DNA from: Carettochelys insculpta
Lineage: Eukaryota > Chordata > Testudines > Carettochelyidae
Direction of reading: 5' to 3'
Length of the DNA: 64,000 nt
Assembly: GCF_033958435.1 (NCBI RefSeq)
Contig: NC_134160.1
Span: 16,045,001-16,109,000 of the forward strand
A program made the position numbers and the translations under genes. Positions 33,846 to 45,849 of the stretch are shown piece after piece. The notes beneath the pieces were generated by a model. The model was not told the origin of the DNA. It worked only from the letters and a program-made list of their open reading frames with translations, and did no database searches. Numbering within the stretch: the first letter of the stretch is position 1; each line of letters starts with the position of its first letter.

Positions 33846-34650
33846 CAGGGGAGGGGAACCTTTTTGGGGTTGGGGGGCCAACGCCTCACAGAAAAATCAG
33901 TTGGGGGCCCCCTACAAGAGAAAAGAAGAAAACCCAACAAACCACAAACCCCTCACTGATGTGGTCTCTAACTGAGACGCCTCACGCCCCTCACTCTCCA
34001 GCACCACAGGCAGATTCAGGATTCAGTGTGTGCAAGGAGGCTGCCAAGGAGCAGGTGCGGTGTGTGCTTGGGTCGGAGGGTGCCGGAGTAAGCTGGGGGC
34101 AGTGCAGGGGGGTCAGGAGCAGGCTGTATGTGAGGACCTGGATGGGAGGGAGGATGCAGGAACAGGCTGAGCATGAGGTGTGGGCAGGAATGGACTGGGG
34201 ATGGGAAAGTCTGGGCAGTGGGGAGGGTCACTTACCTCCACACGTCCATGTTGCCAACCCGCCCCCTAGCTTGTGGGGAACAGAGCAGTCGAGGAGCACT
34301 CCTGAGAGAGGCCAATCAGAACAGTGGAATTCCAGCCAATCAGAGCAGCAGCAGGCAGTGCCTGGGAGATATGGGAAGAAAAGCCTCTCCAGGGAGCTGG
34401 AAGCTCCTGTCCCACCGGGGGAGAAGAGGGAGCAGGAGTGGCGGTGGCAGCAGCGGTACTGTTCCTGTCCCCTCCAGACAGATCACGTGGGCTGGATCCA
34501 GCCCCGGCTTGCCTGATCTGGCCTGTGAGGCTCAGGGCTCCCCACCCTGTGGTTTGGATGCCAGGGTTGGGGAACCCCAAGCCTCAGGCGCCAGATCCAG
34601 AGAAGCTGTGGTCCACATCCAGAATGTGGTCTGGGGTTTCGCCAGCCCTG
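33846..34650. mobile_element. hAT MITE with 8-bp target duplication
   Basis: The ends are inverted: caggggaggggaacc at 33846 and cagggctggcgaaacc read from the complement at 34650. They are flanked by 8-bp duplications TTCTAGAC (33838-33845) and TGCTAGAC (34651-34658), 7 of 8 identical. CAGGG ends and 8-bp duplications are the hAT pattern. The 805-bp interior is GC rich and noncoding. Confidence 0.75.
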
Positions 34651-34659
34651 TGCTAGACT

Positions 34660-37600
34660 TATAGGACAAACAAGACTGTCTACAAGTTGTTATGTTGATC
34701 ACCCAGTCATTAGGATTTCAGAGCAGGAGTAATGGCTCTCATCAGCACATTTATAATTAGACACAGACTTACATTTCATATTTCTAACTTCACACAGAGG
34801 AATGATACATGCACCAAAACAGAACATACAGATTCAGCAGATTGTGACGTTAAAATTGATAGGTTACAGGAGGCATTTTGTCCAAAGCATCTCTGAGTTA
34901 CGCGTGTTTATATTCATGAGCCCATTCTCATAAAACATGGGTGGGGAGACCCATCACTGGGATAACTTTTCATCCTGGTGCAGCCTTCATTTAAGGCACG
35001 GCAAGGCAAGAGAAGCTGCAGTACAGAGGGATTCAAAACACACACTTTGGTGGGGCAGGGAAAAGCAGACTGCCAGGTTGCTCCAGATCCTGCTGCCAGG
35101 GTGAGTGGGGGAGCTGACCCCTGCTGCTGCCCCATGCCAGGCCCCTCTTACTGCCCTAGATCACTTTGCTCATGGAGCGGGCGTTTCAGGCAAAGGAGCA
35201 GAGGCAAAGCAGAGTCAGGGCTGGGGGGAAGGGATGGAGCTCCTGCTCTGCCTCTGCCCCCTTGCCCACAGCCCCTCCCCCAAGCAATGGAAGCTGGAGT
35301 ATTGCCACTCAGGCTTGTGTGGAGGACCCAGAGGACCACCACAGAGCCACTGGCAATGGCCCCTGGCTGAATGTTGTTTCCCCAGTTACTGTGGCCCAGC
35401 AGGATGTGTTAACATCCATGCTCAGAGGCCGGCGGTTCCTTGCCAGGTGGTAACAGCAGAGCGTGTGAAAGGGAATACCGGCCACTGAGCTCTAGGAAAG
35501 TCTGTAGCAGAGACCAGCCCTCAGCCAATGGCAGAAAGTAGGAGGCCCATTCCCGTGTCGTTTGCCCCCTGCCCCTCAGGCAGGAGTGTGCTGCTTTCTG
35601 TTCCGCATCACGCGAGCCTATTGAGGGTTGTGGCAATGCCATGACGCTGACACCCCAGAGGGCTGTGAGTTACTAAGCAGCCAGCCAAGCACATATTTCT
35701 CCTCTGGGCCTGCTGTGTTTGGAGGAGAGAAACAGACATTCCTGTCTCAGGTGCATTATTCACTGCGTGACATGCAGGATGTCTCCTCTCTCAGAGCTGT
35801 TTGCTGAAGCCGGTAGGTAAAAAGCCTAGAAAATCTGAGATCAGAATGGTCCCCTTGAGCAGTTCACATGGCCTCATTCCAGGGGCTCGGGATTAATGGA
35901 GAAACACCATCCTCAGCCTAGCAGAGCACAGTGAATAGCCCGGGAGAAGGAAGGGGGGCGATGGTGGTCCGGATCCCAGAGCATGACTGACAACCCTGCT
36001 ACAGTTCTTTAATTCAGGATAATCAGCTGCTCCAAACAGACCTTGTAAAGGGGCTGGGGCCATCTCAGTCTATGGATTTTACACGTAACTCCTCCACTCT
36101 TTCCCCTCCCAGGGAGCCATTTATTGGGGCAGCCCCATTCCTTCCCAAAAGGCAGTGTAAAGATGATAAAATACTGTGCTCCTTCCAGCCAGGAGCAGTC
36201 TGCTCCCTGCCCACCCCTGCTGCTGCTCCTTGACTGTGCACTGCTATTAGGAGCCTGTCAGCTCTCATAACCTCACCAGTGCCAGCGCAGGATACTGACT
36301 GGGTGGGAGTCCTGCAGGGGACGCCTCGGTATTGGTGGGGGCAGTGGCTCAGCAGATGGTACTTCAGCCTCTCTGACAATACTGAGTCAGGCCACCAGCC
36401 TGGGCCTCTCCACCACGGCAGGTGCCGTCTTTGCATGGGAGCTAAAGCCAGAGCCCTAACCCTGTGTTGTCACTAACGATGCTGCCGTACATCGTCAAGA
36501 GCCCTGGCTGAATTTCAACTTGAATCATTACATTCGGTCTCTGTCTCAGTCCCCCTGCGTTCCAAGACAGCAGTCAGTCTAACGCCAGGGCCCACGCTTC
36601 TGTGCAGTGTTGCCGGGCCCTGTTAATTGACCCTGTTCCACCCCAGAGGTGGCTGTATTTAGGGGATCACGCCAGTGGGGGTCCCAGTGCGTGGCAGGTT
36701 TCAGAGGAGTTTGTTGATGAGAAGTGTGGTATCATTTAATAATAAGGGCTATTTAAGCAGAGCACATTGTTAAATGCAGGAGAAGGCACAGGCGGCATGG
36801 TCTCAGACAGCCAGGGCTGAAGAGACAAAGTCCGGGCAGGGAAGGGCATGGAAGGCTTGTCGTTGTAAAGACCAGGGAGGGAAGGATTCATGGCAAACGT
36901 GCTGGAAGGAGGAGGGAGCTTGTTTGGTAGACGAGAGGCAGACTGCCTCTCTCAGGAGACAAAACCCCGGCTGCCTTGGGGCTGAGCCAGGATTCCTTGG
37001 CCATGGTCAGATCTTCTGACAGCCTCAGGGGCATTTTCAGGAGAGCAAGACGCACGAGGCCCAGCCCGCGGAGTAGCTGTGGTACTGGCTTGGCCTCCTG
37101 TACCCGGAGCACCTTCCTGGCTCATCAGCCTTAGGGTGTCTCCCCTCACACAACCCTGGGAAGTGCGTAGCGCAAATGCCCCATTGGTGCAGGCAGGAGC
37201 TGGGACGGTGACTTGCCCAAGTCGCACAGGAAGGCTGTGGCACAGGAATGCAATGAACTCAAGTCCTGGGCAAGCAGCCTAACCCCGGGAGCACCCTTCC
37301 CACTGTGCTGGGCCTGTTTCCGGCACACCTGGCAGAGTGCACAGCATATGGGACAGACTGTTGCCGCGGGCAACAGACGTCATACTCCCCTCTACAGGAC
37401 TGCAGGGCCCATCAGCCCAGGAAAGGGAGGACTGCAGGGGGTGGCGGGGGCAAAGCCCTCGCTCTCCTATGTGGTGCCCAGCCGTGCCCCACATCAGCTG
37501 CTGGGCAGATGGGGAGGGAAGGGCAGGTGTGTGGCAAGTTGCAGTAAGGCCCCTTCCCCATTCCCACCGGTCCCGTTTCCACGTGACTCCCTGAGGCTGG

Positions 37601-38145
37601 GTCCAGCGCCAGGCTCTGGGTTCAGTCCCCTCAGAGTGGGCCCCAGGGCAGAGGAGCTGCTGCTTTCAGGGGCTATCAGGGCTGAGACACGAGGCTGCGG
37701 AGGGTCCCCCGGCTGAGCAGGAGCAGAGTGTCCCTGCAGCTCTGGGGGCGGCTGGGAGCCCTCACGCCCCAGACAGCGAGCGATCGCGCCAGCTATCAAG
37801 GCACAACAGGATCTCGGGGCTGGGGGGAAAATGCTGCTCATTGAGCTTCAAGGCCAGACAAGCTCTTCAGGCTGGTGCTATTGATCTGGCTGAGTGGCCC
37901 TGAGAGCAGGTGCTGCTGGCCAGGAGCCGTGGGTCTTGGCTGGGGCACTGCTGTCATTAACGCCAGGCAGAGTGAGGCAGGAGCCAGAGGCCTTGCTGCT
38001 CACCACGTAGCTCACTGACCCAGCCTCGAGTGCAACTCCCTGTGCAGGGTCCGTGCGCAGAGCCGGCCTTTGGGCACAGAGCTGGGACAGCCAAGGCACC
38101 AGCCCCGCAAGCTCCCCTGCATGTGCCCATTTCCCACACACCAGG
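34660..38145. other. Mostly unique DNA with a MIR-like remnant
   Basis: No supported gene. At 37145-37275 the minus-strand pattern 'gtgacttgcccaagtcgcac' followed by 'aggaaggctgtggc' (plus strand) is a MIR core. A tRNA-head-like segment may lie near 36335-36460. Frames over 37.2-37.8 kb overlap on both strands and are GC-driven. Confidence 0.4.
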
Positions 38146-38148
38146 AGG

Positions 38149-38735
38149 CAACCTCCCCTCCCCCCACGCCATCCCTTCCCCCGGCATTGCAACCTCCCCT
38201 CCCCCCACGCCATCCCTTCCCCCGGCAGTACAACCTCCCCTCCCCACCACGCCATCCCTTCCCCCGGCATTGCAACCTCCCCTCCCCCCACGCCATCCCT
38301 TCCCCCGGCATTGCAACCTCCCCTCCCCCCACGCCATCCCTTCCCCCGGCAGTACAACCTCCCCTCCCCACCACGCCATCCCTTCCCCCGGCATTGCAAC
38401 CTCCCTTCCCCCCACACCATCCCTTCCCCCGGCATTGCAACCTCCCTTCCCCCCACACCATCCCTTCCCCCGGCAGTGCAACCTCCCCTCCCCCCCATGC
38501 CATCCCTTCCCCCGGCATTGCAACTTCCCCTCCCCCCACGCCATCCCTTCCCCCGGCAGTACAACTTCCCCTCCCCCCCCACCATCCCTTCCCCCAGCAG
38601 TACAGCTTCCCCTCTCCCCACGCCATCCCTTCCCCCGGCATTGCAACCTCCCTTCCCCCCACACCATCCCTTCCCCCGGCAGTGCAACCTCCCCTCCACC
38701 CACACCATCCCTTCCCCTGTCAGTGCAACCTCTCA
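38149..38735. repeat. 41-bp C-rich minisatellite, about 14 units
   Basis: The unit is 41 bases (cctcccctccccccacgcca then tcccttcccccggcattgcaa), with a 42-base variant containing 'ccccaccacgcc' and ending 'ggcagtacaa'. The core 'ccatccctt' occurs 14 times at about 41-base spacing from 38168 to 38709. The plus strand is almost entirely pyrimidine/C, so all three plus frames and three minus frames stay open and yield artefactual 200-300 residue ORFs. The last units are more diverged. Confidence 0.9.
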
Positions 38736-38821
38736 CCACACCCACACCACCTCCCAGGCAGCGCAAACGCCCGCTCCCCACACCACTGCCCTCCTGACAG
38801 CACAGCCTCTCCTTCCCAACA

Positions 38822-39400
38822 ACACAGAATCGTAGCACCAGGGAACTCCAGAACTGCAAGGGGCCTCAAGAGGTCATTGAGCCCAGTTCCCTGCCCGCAC
38901 GGTAGGTCAAGCACCATCTATATCTGTGGTGCCCAACACGCTTTACGTTTGCCACTTGTGGTGAACTAGACACTGCCTGGTGGCTAAATGTGGCTCCTTA
39001 GAGTGGCACACGTGGAGTGCCCTCCGCCCGCTCCGCACACGCGCCCACCACTCGGTGGGACAAGCGCGTGGAGGTGGCTGTGGCTTGCAGCGCGGCTTCA
39101 CCCAAGGGCACGCACAGTGGCGGTTTGAGCATCACCAGCTCCAGATGCGGCAGCTCCAGTGAGTCACTGGCGGTTTGCATCGGGGGTGCCTGGCTCAAGG
39201 GGGTGGCACCTGGCTCAGGTGCTCGTGGCAATTGTTAAATTTCTTTTGAACACCACTGATCTTCATCATCCCTTTTAGGTATTTATCCAACCTGTTCTTA
39301 AATATCCCCAGTGATGGAGAGTCTACAGCCACTCTAGGCAACTTATTCCTGTACTTACCCACCCTGACAGTTGAGAAGTTTTTCCTAATGTCCCTTGCTG
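38822..39400 (-). mobile_element. Old CR1 3' end with an internal insertion
   Basis: CR1 3' UTR is recognisable at 38822-38925 (cacagaatcgtagcaccagg, ggggcctcaagaggtcattg) and resumes at about 39245-39400 (ccttttaggtatttatccaa, gatggagagtctacagcc, gttgagaagtttttcctaat), all in minus orientation. Between them (38926-39244) is an unrelated stretch starting 'ctgtggtgcccaacacgctt', probably a younger insertion. Confidence 0.7.
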
Positions 39401-40435
39401 CAATTTAAGCCCATTGCTCCTTGTCCGATCATCAAGTTGGTTGATTTTCTTTTTTAGTGGTTTGGGTTCTGTAGTTTCTGCATCAGAGCGTTCTTCTTTA
39501 AAGACTTCTGAACACATGTTCCACAAGGCCTTCCTCTAAGATTTTGAAAAGTCTTTCAGATTCTTAAACCTTGGGTCAAGTACTGTGGCTATTTTTAGAC
39601 ATCTCAATTTCATAACTTCTTTGGTTTGTCAAATCTGCATTGAAAGTGTTCTTAAAATGAACATGTGGTGGGACATCACTCCGACTGCTGTAACATGAAA
39701 TATATGGCAGAATGAGGGTAAAACAGAGCAGGAGACATACAATTCTCTCCAAGGCATTCAGTCTCAAATGTCATTAACGTATTTTTACAAGACTTATCTG
39801 CATTAACGTATGTCCTCTGGAATGTGGCCACAGTATGACGGGGCATATGAATATTTAACATATCTGGCAAGTAAATATCTTGCAGCACCAGCTACAACAG
39901 TGCTATGAGACTGCTGGGGTTCACTTTCAGCTGACAAATAAGAAGCAGACTGCATTATCGCCCATGAATGTAAACAAGCTTGTTTCCTAAGCAATTGGCT
40001 GAAAAAGAAGTAGGACTCTGTGGACTTGTGGTCTCTTAAGGTTGGCATTATTTTGTTTTCAAGTTCAATTATGAAACAAAATACCTACATTTGTAAGTTG
40101 TAAATTTACACTTGGACAATAAAAAGATCACGCTACTGTACTTGTACGAGGTGAACTGAAAAATAATATTTCTTTTGTGTTTTATTTTTGATGTCAAAAT
40201 ATTTATAATAAAATAATAATATAAAGTAAGCACAGTACACTTTGTATACTGTGTTTTAACTGAAATCAATATGTTTGAAAATGCAGAAAAACATGCAAAA
40301 TATTTAATAATTTTAATTGATTTCTATTCTAACAGTGGGATTAAAATTATGATTAATCACAATGAATTTTAATCACAATCTTTTTGAGTTAATTGTGTGA
40401 GTTAACTGTGATTAATGAAAGCCCTAATTAAAATA
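39400..40435 (-). mobile_element. Rearranged hAT transposon remnant
   Basis: Minus-strand fragments of a BED-type hAT transposase are readable near 39526-39400 (SEVFKEERSDAETTEPKPLK). Nearer 39660-39780 the complement encodes further hAT sequence. From about 39790 to 40435 the hAT is in the reverse orientation: on plus, codons for ALSPMNVNKLV occur near 39950-39980, followed by an A/T-rich 3' end that terminates in 'gtgattaatgaaagcccta' at about 40432. So the 5' body and 3' end are joined head to head. I recognise the same arrangement as a family feature of turtle hAT copies, so the inversion is likely old. Confidence 0.65.
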
Positions 40436-41560
40436 TGACAATGTAAATCATTGCTGCTACCACTGTTATATACTGATGACAAATCTTGTACAGAGTAAGT
40501 CAAGTAAGGTGTCTATGAAAAAGTTAAGATTTGCTTACTATAATTATCCTGTTTTCATGCATGCATAATTTTATATCTAAGTTATGAATATTGGCTTTCT
40601 ACCTGTATTTCAAGTTTGTTTGCTCCTGGGTAATACCTACAAGGTATTTAGCCAGCACCCTGTGAAGGAACTGTTCAAGTTGAATGGCCCACCAAAGAGC
40701 ACAGTTCACAGTGGATCATAAAAGAAGCTTATCCACACCTATTGGATCTTTCTGTGGATGTTCTGGCTAGAATATGAGTAGTTACTGATGCCATAACACA
40801 GTTAAGAACGCCAGGACATGTGAAGTACCCTTGTGACTCTAAACTACATCATATAAGCCATATTTTCTATTAAACTGGACTGAGGGCTTTATCTGAGATA
40901 ATGGCTTTCCCTCCATACGGTAGAACTATAAAACACCTTGGAAATATCTACACTTTGCTTTCTCTGATCTCTGGACTGTGGACTTACATTAGTGAGAGCA
41001 TTCTAACTAAGTGACTGAGAACTCTCCTATTACTGGAAGCATATAAAGACTTAACTAGCCTGCAATTTATTTCATTGCAGCTTAAAACCTGATCTAATAA
41101 CTTTGAAATTGTCGTATGATTTCATTCCTTTCCTTTCTTGCTTGCTTTCGCTATGAAATACTAAAGGGTTGGCAACCGAGGGATTATTGGGTAAAATCTG
41201 AGGTATATATTGATCTGTGTATGTGGCTGGTCCTTTGGGATCAGAACAACCTTTGGTTGATTGAAACTGGTTTTAAATAACCACTCATCATTAAATGTAG
41301 TGTTTTTGGTGGTGATACAAAGCCTGAGATAACAAAAGAAAATGCTTTTCTATTTCTTAGCCAGTGTGAGGAAACAATTTACTTTTGTTACCGGTCTGTC
41401 ATATCTTATGGGAGAATAACCACCAGTTCTGGGGGGGTGTCTGCCCTATTTCTCAGCAGTTTATCCTGAATTTGGTATCCTAACTCATGACCCACTGAGA
41501 CACGACAGCAGGTTCCCACCATTCTGTTAGATTTTTGACTGCCACTGCATATTGAACAGA
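40436..41560. repeat. Probable unclassified interspersed repeat
   Basis: A/T-moderate, noncoding sequence. Phrases such as 'tttcaagtttgtttgctcct', 'ttcttagccagtgtgaggaa' and 'aataaccaccagttctgggg' look like a dispersed reptile repeat, possibly LTR-derived (TATA-like aactataaaacacc near 40924). No termini could be fixed. Confidence 0.35.
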
Positions 41561-41669
41561 TGTTTTCAAAGGTCTATCTGGGCTCACTCCAATATCTTTT
41601 TCTTGAACGGTGACAGCGATTTAGACTCCACCATTTTGAATGTATAACTGTGGTATGTATGTATGTATA

Positions 41670-42362
41670 GGGTGTTATGGAACGCCAACCCCACACAGGC
41701 ATAGTTGACCAAGTCCTGCCCTGGAAGGAGCAATGGTGCTGAGTCCTCTGAGCAATCCACAGAGGTCGCATGAAGCACAACCAATCTGGAAGGAGTTGCA
41801 GCAAGCCACCAAGCTGGGCCTGGCATTCTCAGATAAAAGGGAGTTGCAGGGCAGAGTAGGGCAGTTTCTGCTGGACTGCTAGGGAGTAAGTACTGTGTCC
41901 TTGGAGGGCTGGGAGAACTTTAAGCCTCTTGGACAGGGCAGATGCTGGCAAGGACTGGGGGAGCAAAAAGGAGCTTCTGGTTGAGGGCTGGGGAAGCAGA
42001 CGGGGGATAAATAGCAGTATCCAGAAAAGTTAGAGATGCAGCAGGAAGCTCCGATTTACAAGGTCACTGGGTCTGGACCCATAACTGTGGGTGAGCCCAG
42101 GCCTCTCCCTGCCCACCTGCCACTATTGAAATGGCTGGACAATAGGACAGTGATAGGCAGCCCTGGAAGGAGGAAACCCAGAGGATGACCTCACTGGAGA
42201 GCTGACCTGGGAAGAAGTTCCTGAAGCAGACAGAGGGCTTCTAGGCAGTCACAGGCAAAGTGATGGGTGTACAGAGTGCAGAGGAGGGTTTCAGCCTTGA
42301 GCTGTTCCCCAGAGGATGCCAGAGGAGGTGCCAGTCTGGCAGTGAGACCTGCATCTGTGACA
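41670..42362 (+). repeat. LTR-like block
   Basis: Noncoding block with a CCAAT motif (caaccaatctgg, 41778), a TATA-like 'cagataaaagggagttg' (41829) and a purine-rich GC body ending near 'catctgtgacaccggg'. The same CCAAT-TATA layout is seen at 44115 and 46805. It interrupts a degenerate CR1. Classification as a Gypsy/ERV solo LTR is inference; no coding sequence is attached. Confidence 0.4.
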
Positions 42363-43164
42363 CCGGGATTATGCTTTCCCCTTTGCACTATCAGCAACGA
42401 ATTTTATCTGCCATTTTGTTTCCCAATCGCCCAAGTTAGTGGGATCCTTTTGTAACTCTTCAGTCTGCTTTGGACTTAACTTTCTCAAGTAGCTTTGTAT
42501 TGTCAGCAAATTCTGTCCCCTCACTGCTTATCCCTTTTTCTAGACCATTTATGGACGTTGAAGAGTGCTGGTCCCAGGACAGACGCTTGGAGGACCCTGC
42601 TATTTGCCTTTCTCCATTCTGAATACTGACCATGACTGTTTATGTTAAGTAAGAGGCTTTGGTCAAGGACATTGCCAAAGGCTTTCGGAAAGTCCACGTA
42701 CACTGTATGCACCAGTCACTCTTCTCCATATGATTGCTGACATGCCCAAAGAGTTCTAATAGATCGGTGAGGTATGGCTTCCCTTTACAAAACCTGCTTT
42801 GATTCGTCCCCAACATGTTGTGTTCATCCATGTGTCTGACACTGCTGTTCTTTACTGTAATTGTACAGTATTTTACATGGCATGGAAGTTAGGTTTGTTT
42901 GCCTGTAATTGCCAGGTTTGCCTCTGGAGACTTTTTTAAAGATGGGTGTTACACTTGCTAACCACTAGTTATCTACTACAGTCTAATTTAAGTGGCAGGC
43001 TATATTTCCAGTTGGTAGTTCTGCAATTTCATATCTGAGTAACTTCAGAACTCTTGGGGGAGTAGCATCTGGTCCTGGTGACTTATTACTGTTTATCAAT
43101 TAGTTCCAAAGCCTCCTCTAGTGCCACCATAGTCTGGGACAGTTCCTCATGTTTGTCATCTAGA

Positions 43165-43765
43165 AAGAACAATTAAGGCACGGGAATCTCCCTCAAATCC
43201 TCTGCAGTGGAGACAAGGGCTGTCCCTAGAGGGGTGCAGGGCCCAGGACAACTCCCAACCCGCCCCATGCTCCACTCCCATCCTGCCTCTTCCTGCCACT
43301 GTTCCACCCCACCCCCACTCCACTTCACTTCTTCCCCCCAAGATCTCACCCCTGCCCCACCCCTGCTCCACTTCCTCCTTGTCCCTGCTCTGCCCTTTCC
43401 CCCCCAAACACTTTCCCCAGTGATGGCCACCCAGGAGGACTGGGAGGGGCCCGGTGCCACAGCAGGGGTCATGCCCACCTCTGCACTCATCAGTGGCGGC
43501 AGGCAGTGAATTGGCCTGGCACCAGCCTGCTCTACTCTGCCAGCTCCCAAACATGTTACTCTGCTCCCTGCCGCTGGTGAGTGCGAGGGCAGCCTCCCCT
43601 CTTCCCCTGAGCAACAGCGGCTGGGAGTCTGGGGAGTGGAGCAGGCTGGTGCCAGGTTGTTCTGCTTCTCATCGCTGCCGGTGAGTGCAGGGCCTGTCCC
43701 CAGCTCCAGCCCTGGGCCCCACTGCACCCCCACAAACTGCCGGGCCCAGAGTGGTTGCCCTGAAC
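43165..43765. repeat. Insertion of unknown type within CR1
   Basis: GC-rich, noncoding segment with 'tagaggggtgcagggcccag' near its left end and 'ccgggcccagagtggttgcc' near its right. It interrupts CR1 between the RT and linker. The terminal similarity (GGGGTGCAGGGCCC / GGGCCC) is suggestive of a nonautonomous transposon, but no target duplication could be fixed. Confidence 0.35.
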
Positions 43766-44114
43766 CATCCAATGGGCAAAGACCAATGCAAGGAATTCAT
43801 TTAGCTTCTCCACAACAGCTTTGTCCGCCATGAGTGACCCTTCAGCACCCTCGCGTGTGCAGTGGTCCCTGTGATTGCTTGGCAGAGATCCTGCTTCTGA
43901 AGCATTTTTGAAAATTGCTGTTATTTCTTGTGCTTTTTTCTAGCTACTCTCTAGATTTTTTCGGCCTGCCTAATTATACTTCTGCACTTGACTTGCCGGA
44001 GTTTGGGCTTTTCTAGTTTCCTCAGCAGGATTTGACTTCCAACCTTTAAAAGTGTCTTTTTGTCTCTCCTCAGTGCTTAGCCCTGGTGGCATTTTCTCGG
44101 TCTTTCACTTGGGG

Positions 44115-45290
44115 GTATTGTGCGGGGATGGACTGAGCCCAAAGCCCCCTTGCTGGAGACCTCAGGGCTCTGCCACATCCATCCCAGGAAAGGAGCAGGG
44201 GTGAGGTCCTCTCAGTGGGCTCAAGGGGCTGCACGGGATGCAACCAATCAGGCCCAAGGAGGCCATATAAAAAGAGTGGCAGAGCAGAGCAGTGGGAGTT
44301 GGTGAGGTATGCCAGGCTGGGCTGCTGCTAGGAGCTGAATGTGATGGACTGCACGCCCAGCTGCTGGAGGGAACTGCAGCATAGCCACAGCTGCATGGGG
44401 GCAGGGACCAGGGGAGCAACATGGCTGGCTGTTTGGACTGAGCTCAGGACAATTTGCAAGCAGGGACTGGGGGTGCACTGGCTGGCTGCAGGGGCTGGGT
44501 GAGGACTGAGCCTGGCTCGGCCCCAGGGCTGAGACTACTGAAAGACCAAGACCCAGGCGGAGCTAGAGAAACTGCCTGAGAACCACAAAAAAGGGGTCAA
44601 GTATCAGAGGGGTAGCCGTGTTAGTCTGGATCTGTAACAGCAACGAAGGGTCCTGTGGCACCTTATAGACTAACAGAAAAGTTTTGAGCATGAGCTTTCA
44701 TGAGCACAGACTCACTTCATCAGATGCTGGTCTTGGAAATCTGCAGGGCCAGGTATAAATAAGCCAGAGCAAGGGTGGGGATAACAAGGTTAGCTCAGTC
44801 AGCAAGGGTGAGGCTTACTACGAGCAGTTGATCTGGAGGTGTGAACACCAACAGAGCGGAAGCTGCTTCTGTATTTAGCCAGCCATTCTCAGTCTTTGTT
44901 TAAGCCAGAGCTGAGAGCGTCGAATTTGCAGATGAATTGTAGCTCAGAAATTCCTCTTTGGAGTCTGGTCCTGGAATTTCTTGGCTGTAGGATAGCTACT
45001 TGTAAGTCTGCTACTGTGTGGCCTGGGAGATTGAAGTGCTCTCCTACAGGTTTTTGTATATTGCCATTTCTGATATCTGATTTGTGTGCGTTTAGTCTTG
45101 TACGTAGAGACTGTCCAGCTTGTCCGATGTATATAGCAAAGGGGCATTGCTGGCACATGATGGCATAAATTATATTGGTAGATGTGCAGCTGAATGAACC
45201 CACAAAAAAGGGGGTCACAGAGGATAAAGAATGCAGACACACACCACCAGATGGGCGCTCATGAGAGGTGGGTGTTGGCCTGTCGCTGGG
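44115..45290 (+). repeat. LTR-like block, split by a PLE
   Basis: Starts 'tgtgcggggatggactgagc' (44117), has CCAAT (gcaaccaatcagg, 44240) and TATA (ggccatataaaaagag, 44259), and continues to 44599. After a PLE insertion it resumes at 45201 and ends near 'ctgggatctca' (45293). The organisation is that of a solo LTR lying within CR1. No attached internal genes were found. Confidence 0.45.
44600..45212 (-). mobile_element. Penelope-like element, 5' truncated, with target duplication (PLE-d)
   Basis: The minus strand encodes the PLE nuclease part from 45242 (frame) to 44889: VGSFSCTSTNIIYAIMCQQC, IYIGQAGQSLRTRLNAHKSD, KPVGEHFNLPGHTV and ISELQFICKFDALSSGLNKD. IYIGQ is the GIY-YIG-family start. 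The 3' tail (44601-44735) reads 'tatcagaggggtagccgtgt ... tagactaacagaaaag ... cttcatcagatgctgg'. Flanks match: cacaaaaaaggggtca at 44584-44599 and cacaaaaaagggggtca at 45201-45217, a target duplication of about 16 bp. The copy is very similar to PLE-e (48.0-49.4 kb), which is inverted relative to it. Confidence 0.85.
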
Positions 45291-45849
45291 ATCTCACTTG
45301 GCTAAGTCTCCATTGTGGTATGTTTTAAACTTCCCATGCTGGTTGCTGGCATTTCACTCTTGTGATGGTTCCTTTTAACTAAACCAGTGTCCTTATTCTT
45401 GCGTAGTCTGCCTTTTTATGTGGCGGATTTCTTTGGGATTCTCCCCCCTCCCCAGGATGTTAAATTTAATTACATTGGGATCACTATGACTCAGCAGTTC
45501 AGCTGCAGTCACCTCTTGGAGCAGGTCCAGGGCACCACTTAGGACTACATCAAGAATTGTCTCTGCCCTCGTGGGTTCCGGGACTAGTTGCCCCAAGAAG
45601 CTTCCATTAATGGTGTCCAGAAATTTTCTGTCTGGCTCTGGTCCTGAGGGCACGTGTGCCCAATCAGTGTGGAGGGAGCTGAAATTCCTCCTTATTATCA
45701 GGCATTCCACACTCATTGTCACCAGTACATTCCTATTGCTGTGCACTAGCTTGCTGGATTCAGAGGGGAATGGCTGCTTTTATAACAGCACCGCACTGAT
45801 GTATATAAATAATTGAAACAATCATAACTTCATCATTAAAGACTAAGCA

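Larger units (their letters stand above)
41560..45760 (-). mobile_element. Degenerate CR1 LINE carrying several insertions
   Basis: CR1 pieces in minus orientation can be ordered: endonuclease end at 45746-45393 (DRKFLDTINGSFLGQLVPEP, then LLSHSDPNVIKFNILG), linker at 43830-43770 (ADKAVVEKLNEFLALVF) and 44110-43830, RT at 43165-42400 (RFCKGKPYLTDLLELFGHV, TVYVDFPKAF with the motif A Asp, VLGPALFNVH), and further 3' sequence near 41650-41560. Intervening blocks at 41670-42362, 43165-43765 and 44115-45290 are insertions. All CR1 parts have frameshifts and stops. Confidence 0.7.

Noticed and set aside
38012..38969. Long proline- or glycine-rich ORFs (200-300 residues) on both strands
   Set aside because: They are produced by the 41-bp minisatellite, which lacks stop codons in any frame.
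44115..45290. Complete endogenous retrovirus
   Set aside because: Only LTR-like blocks are visible; no gag, protease, pol or env frames accompany them.
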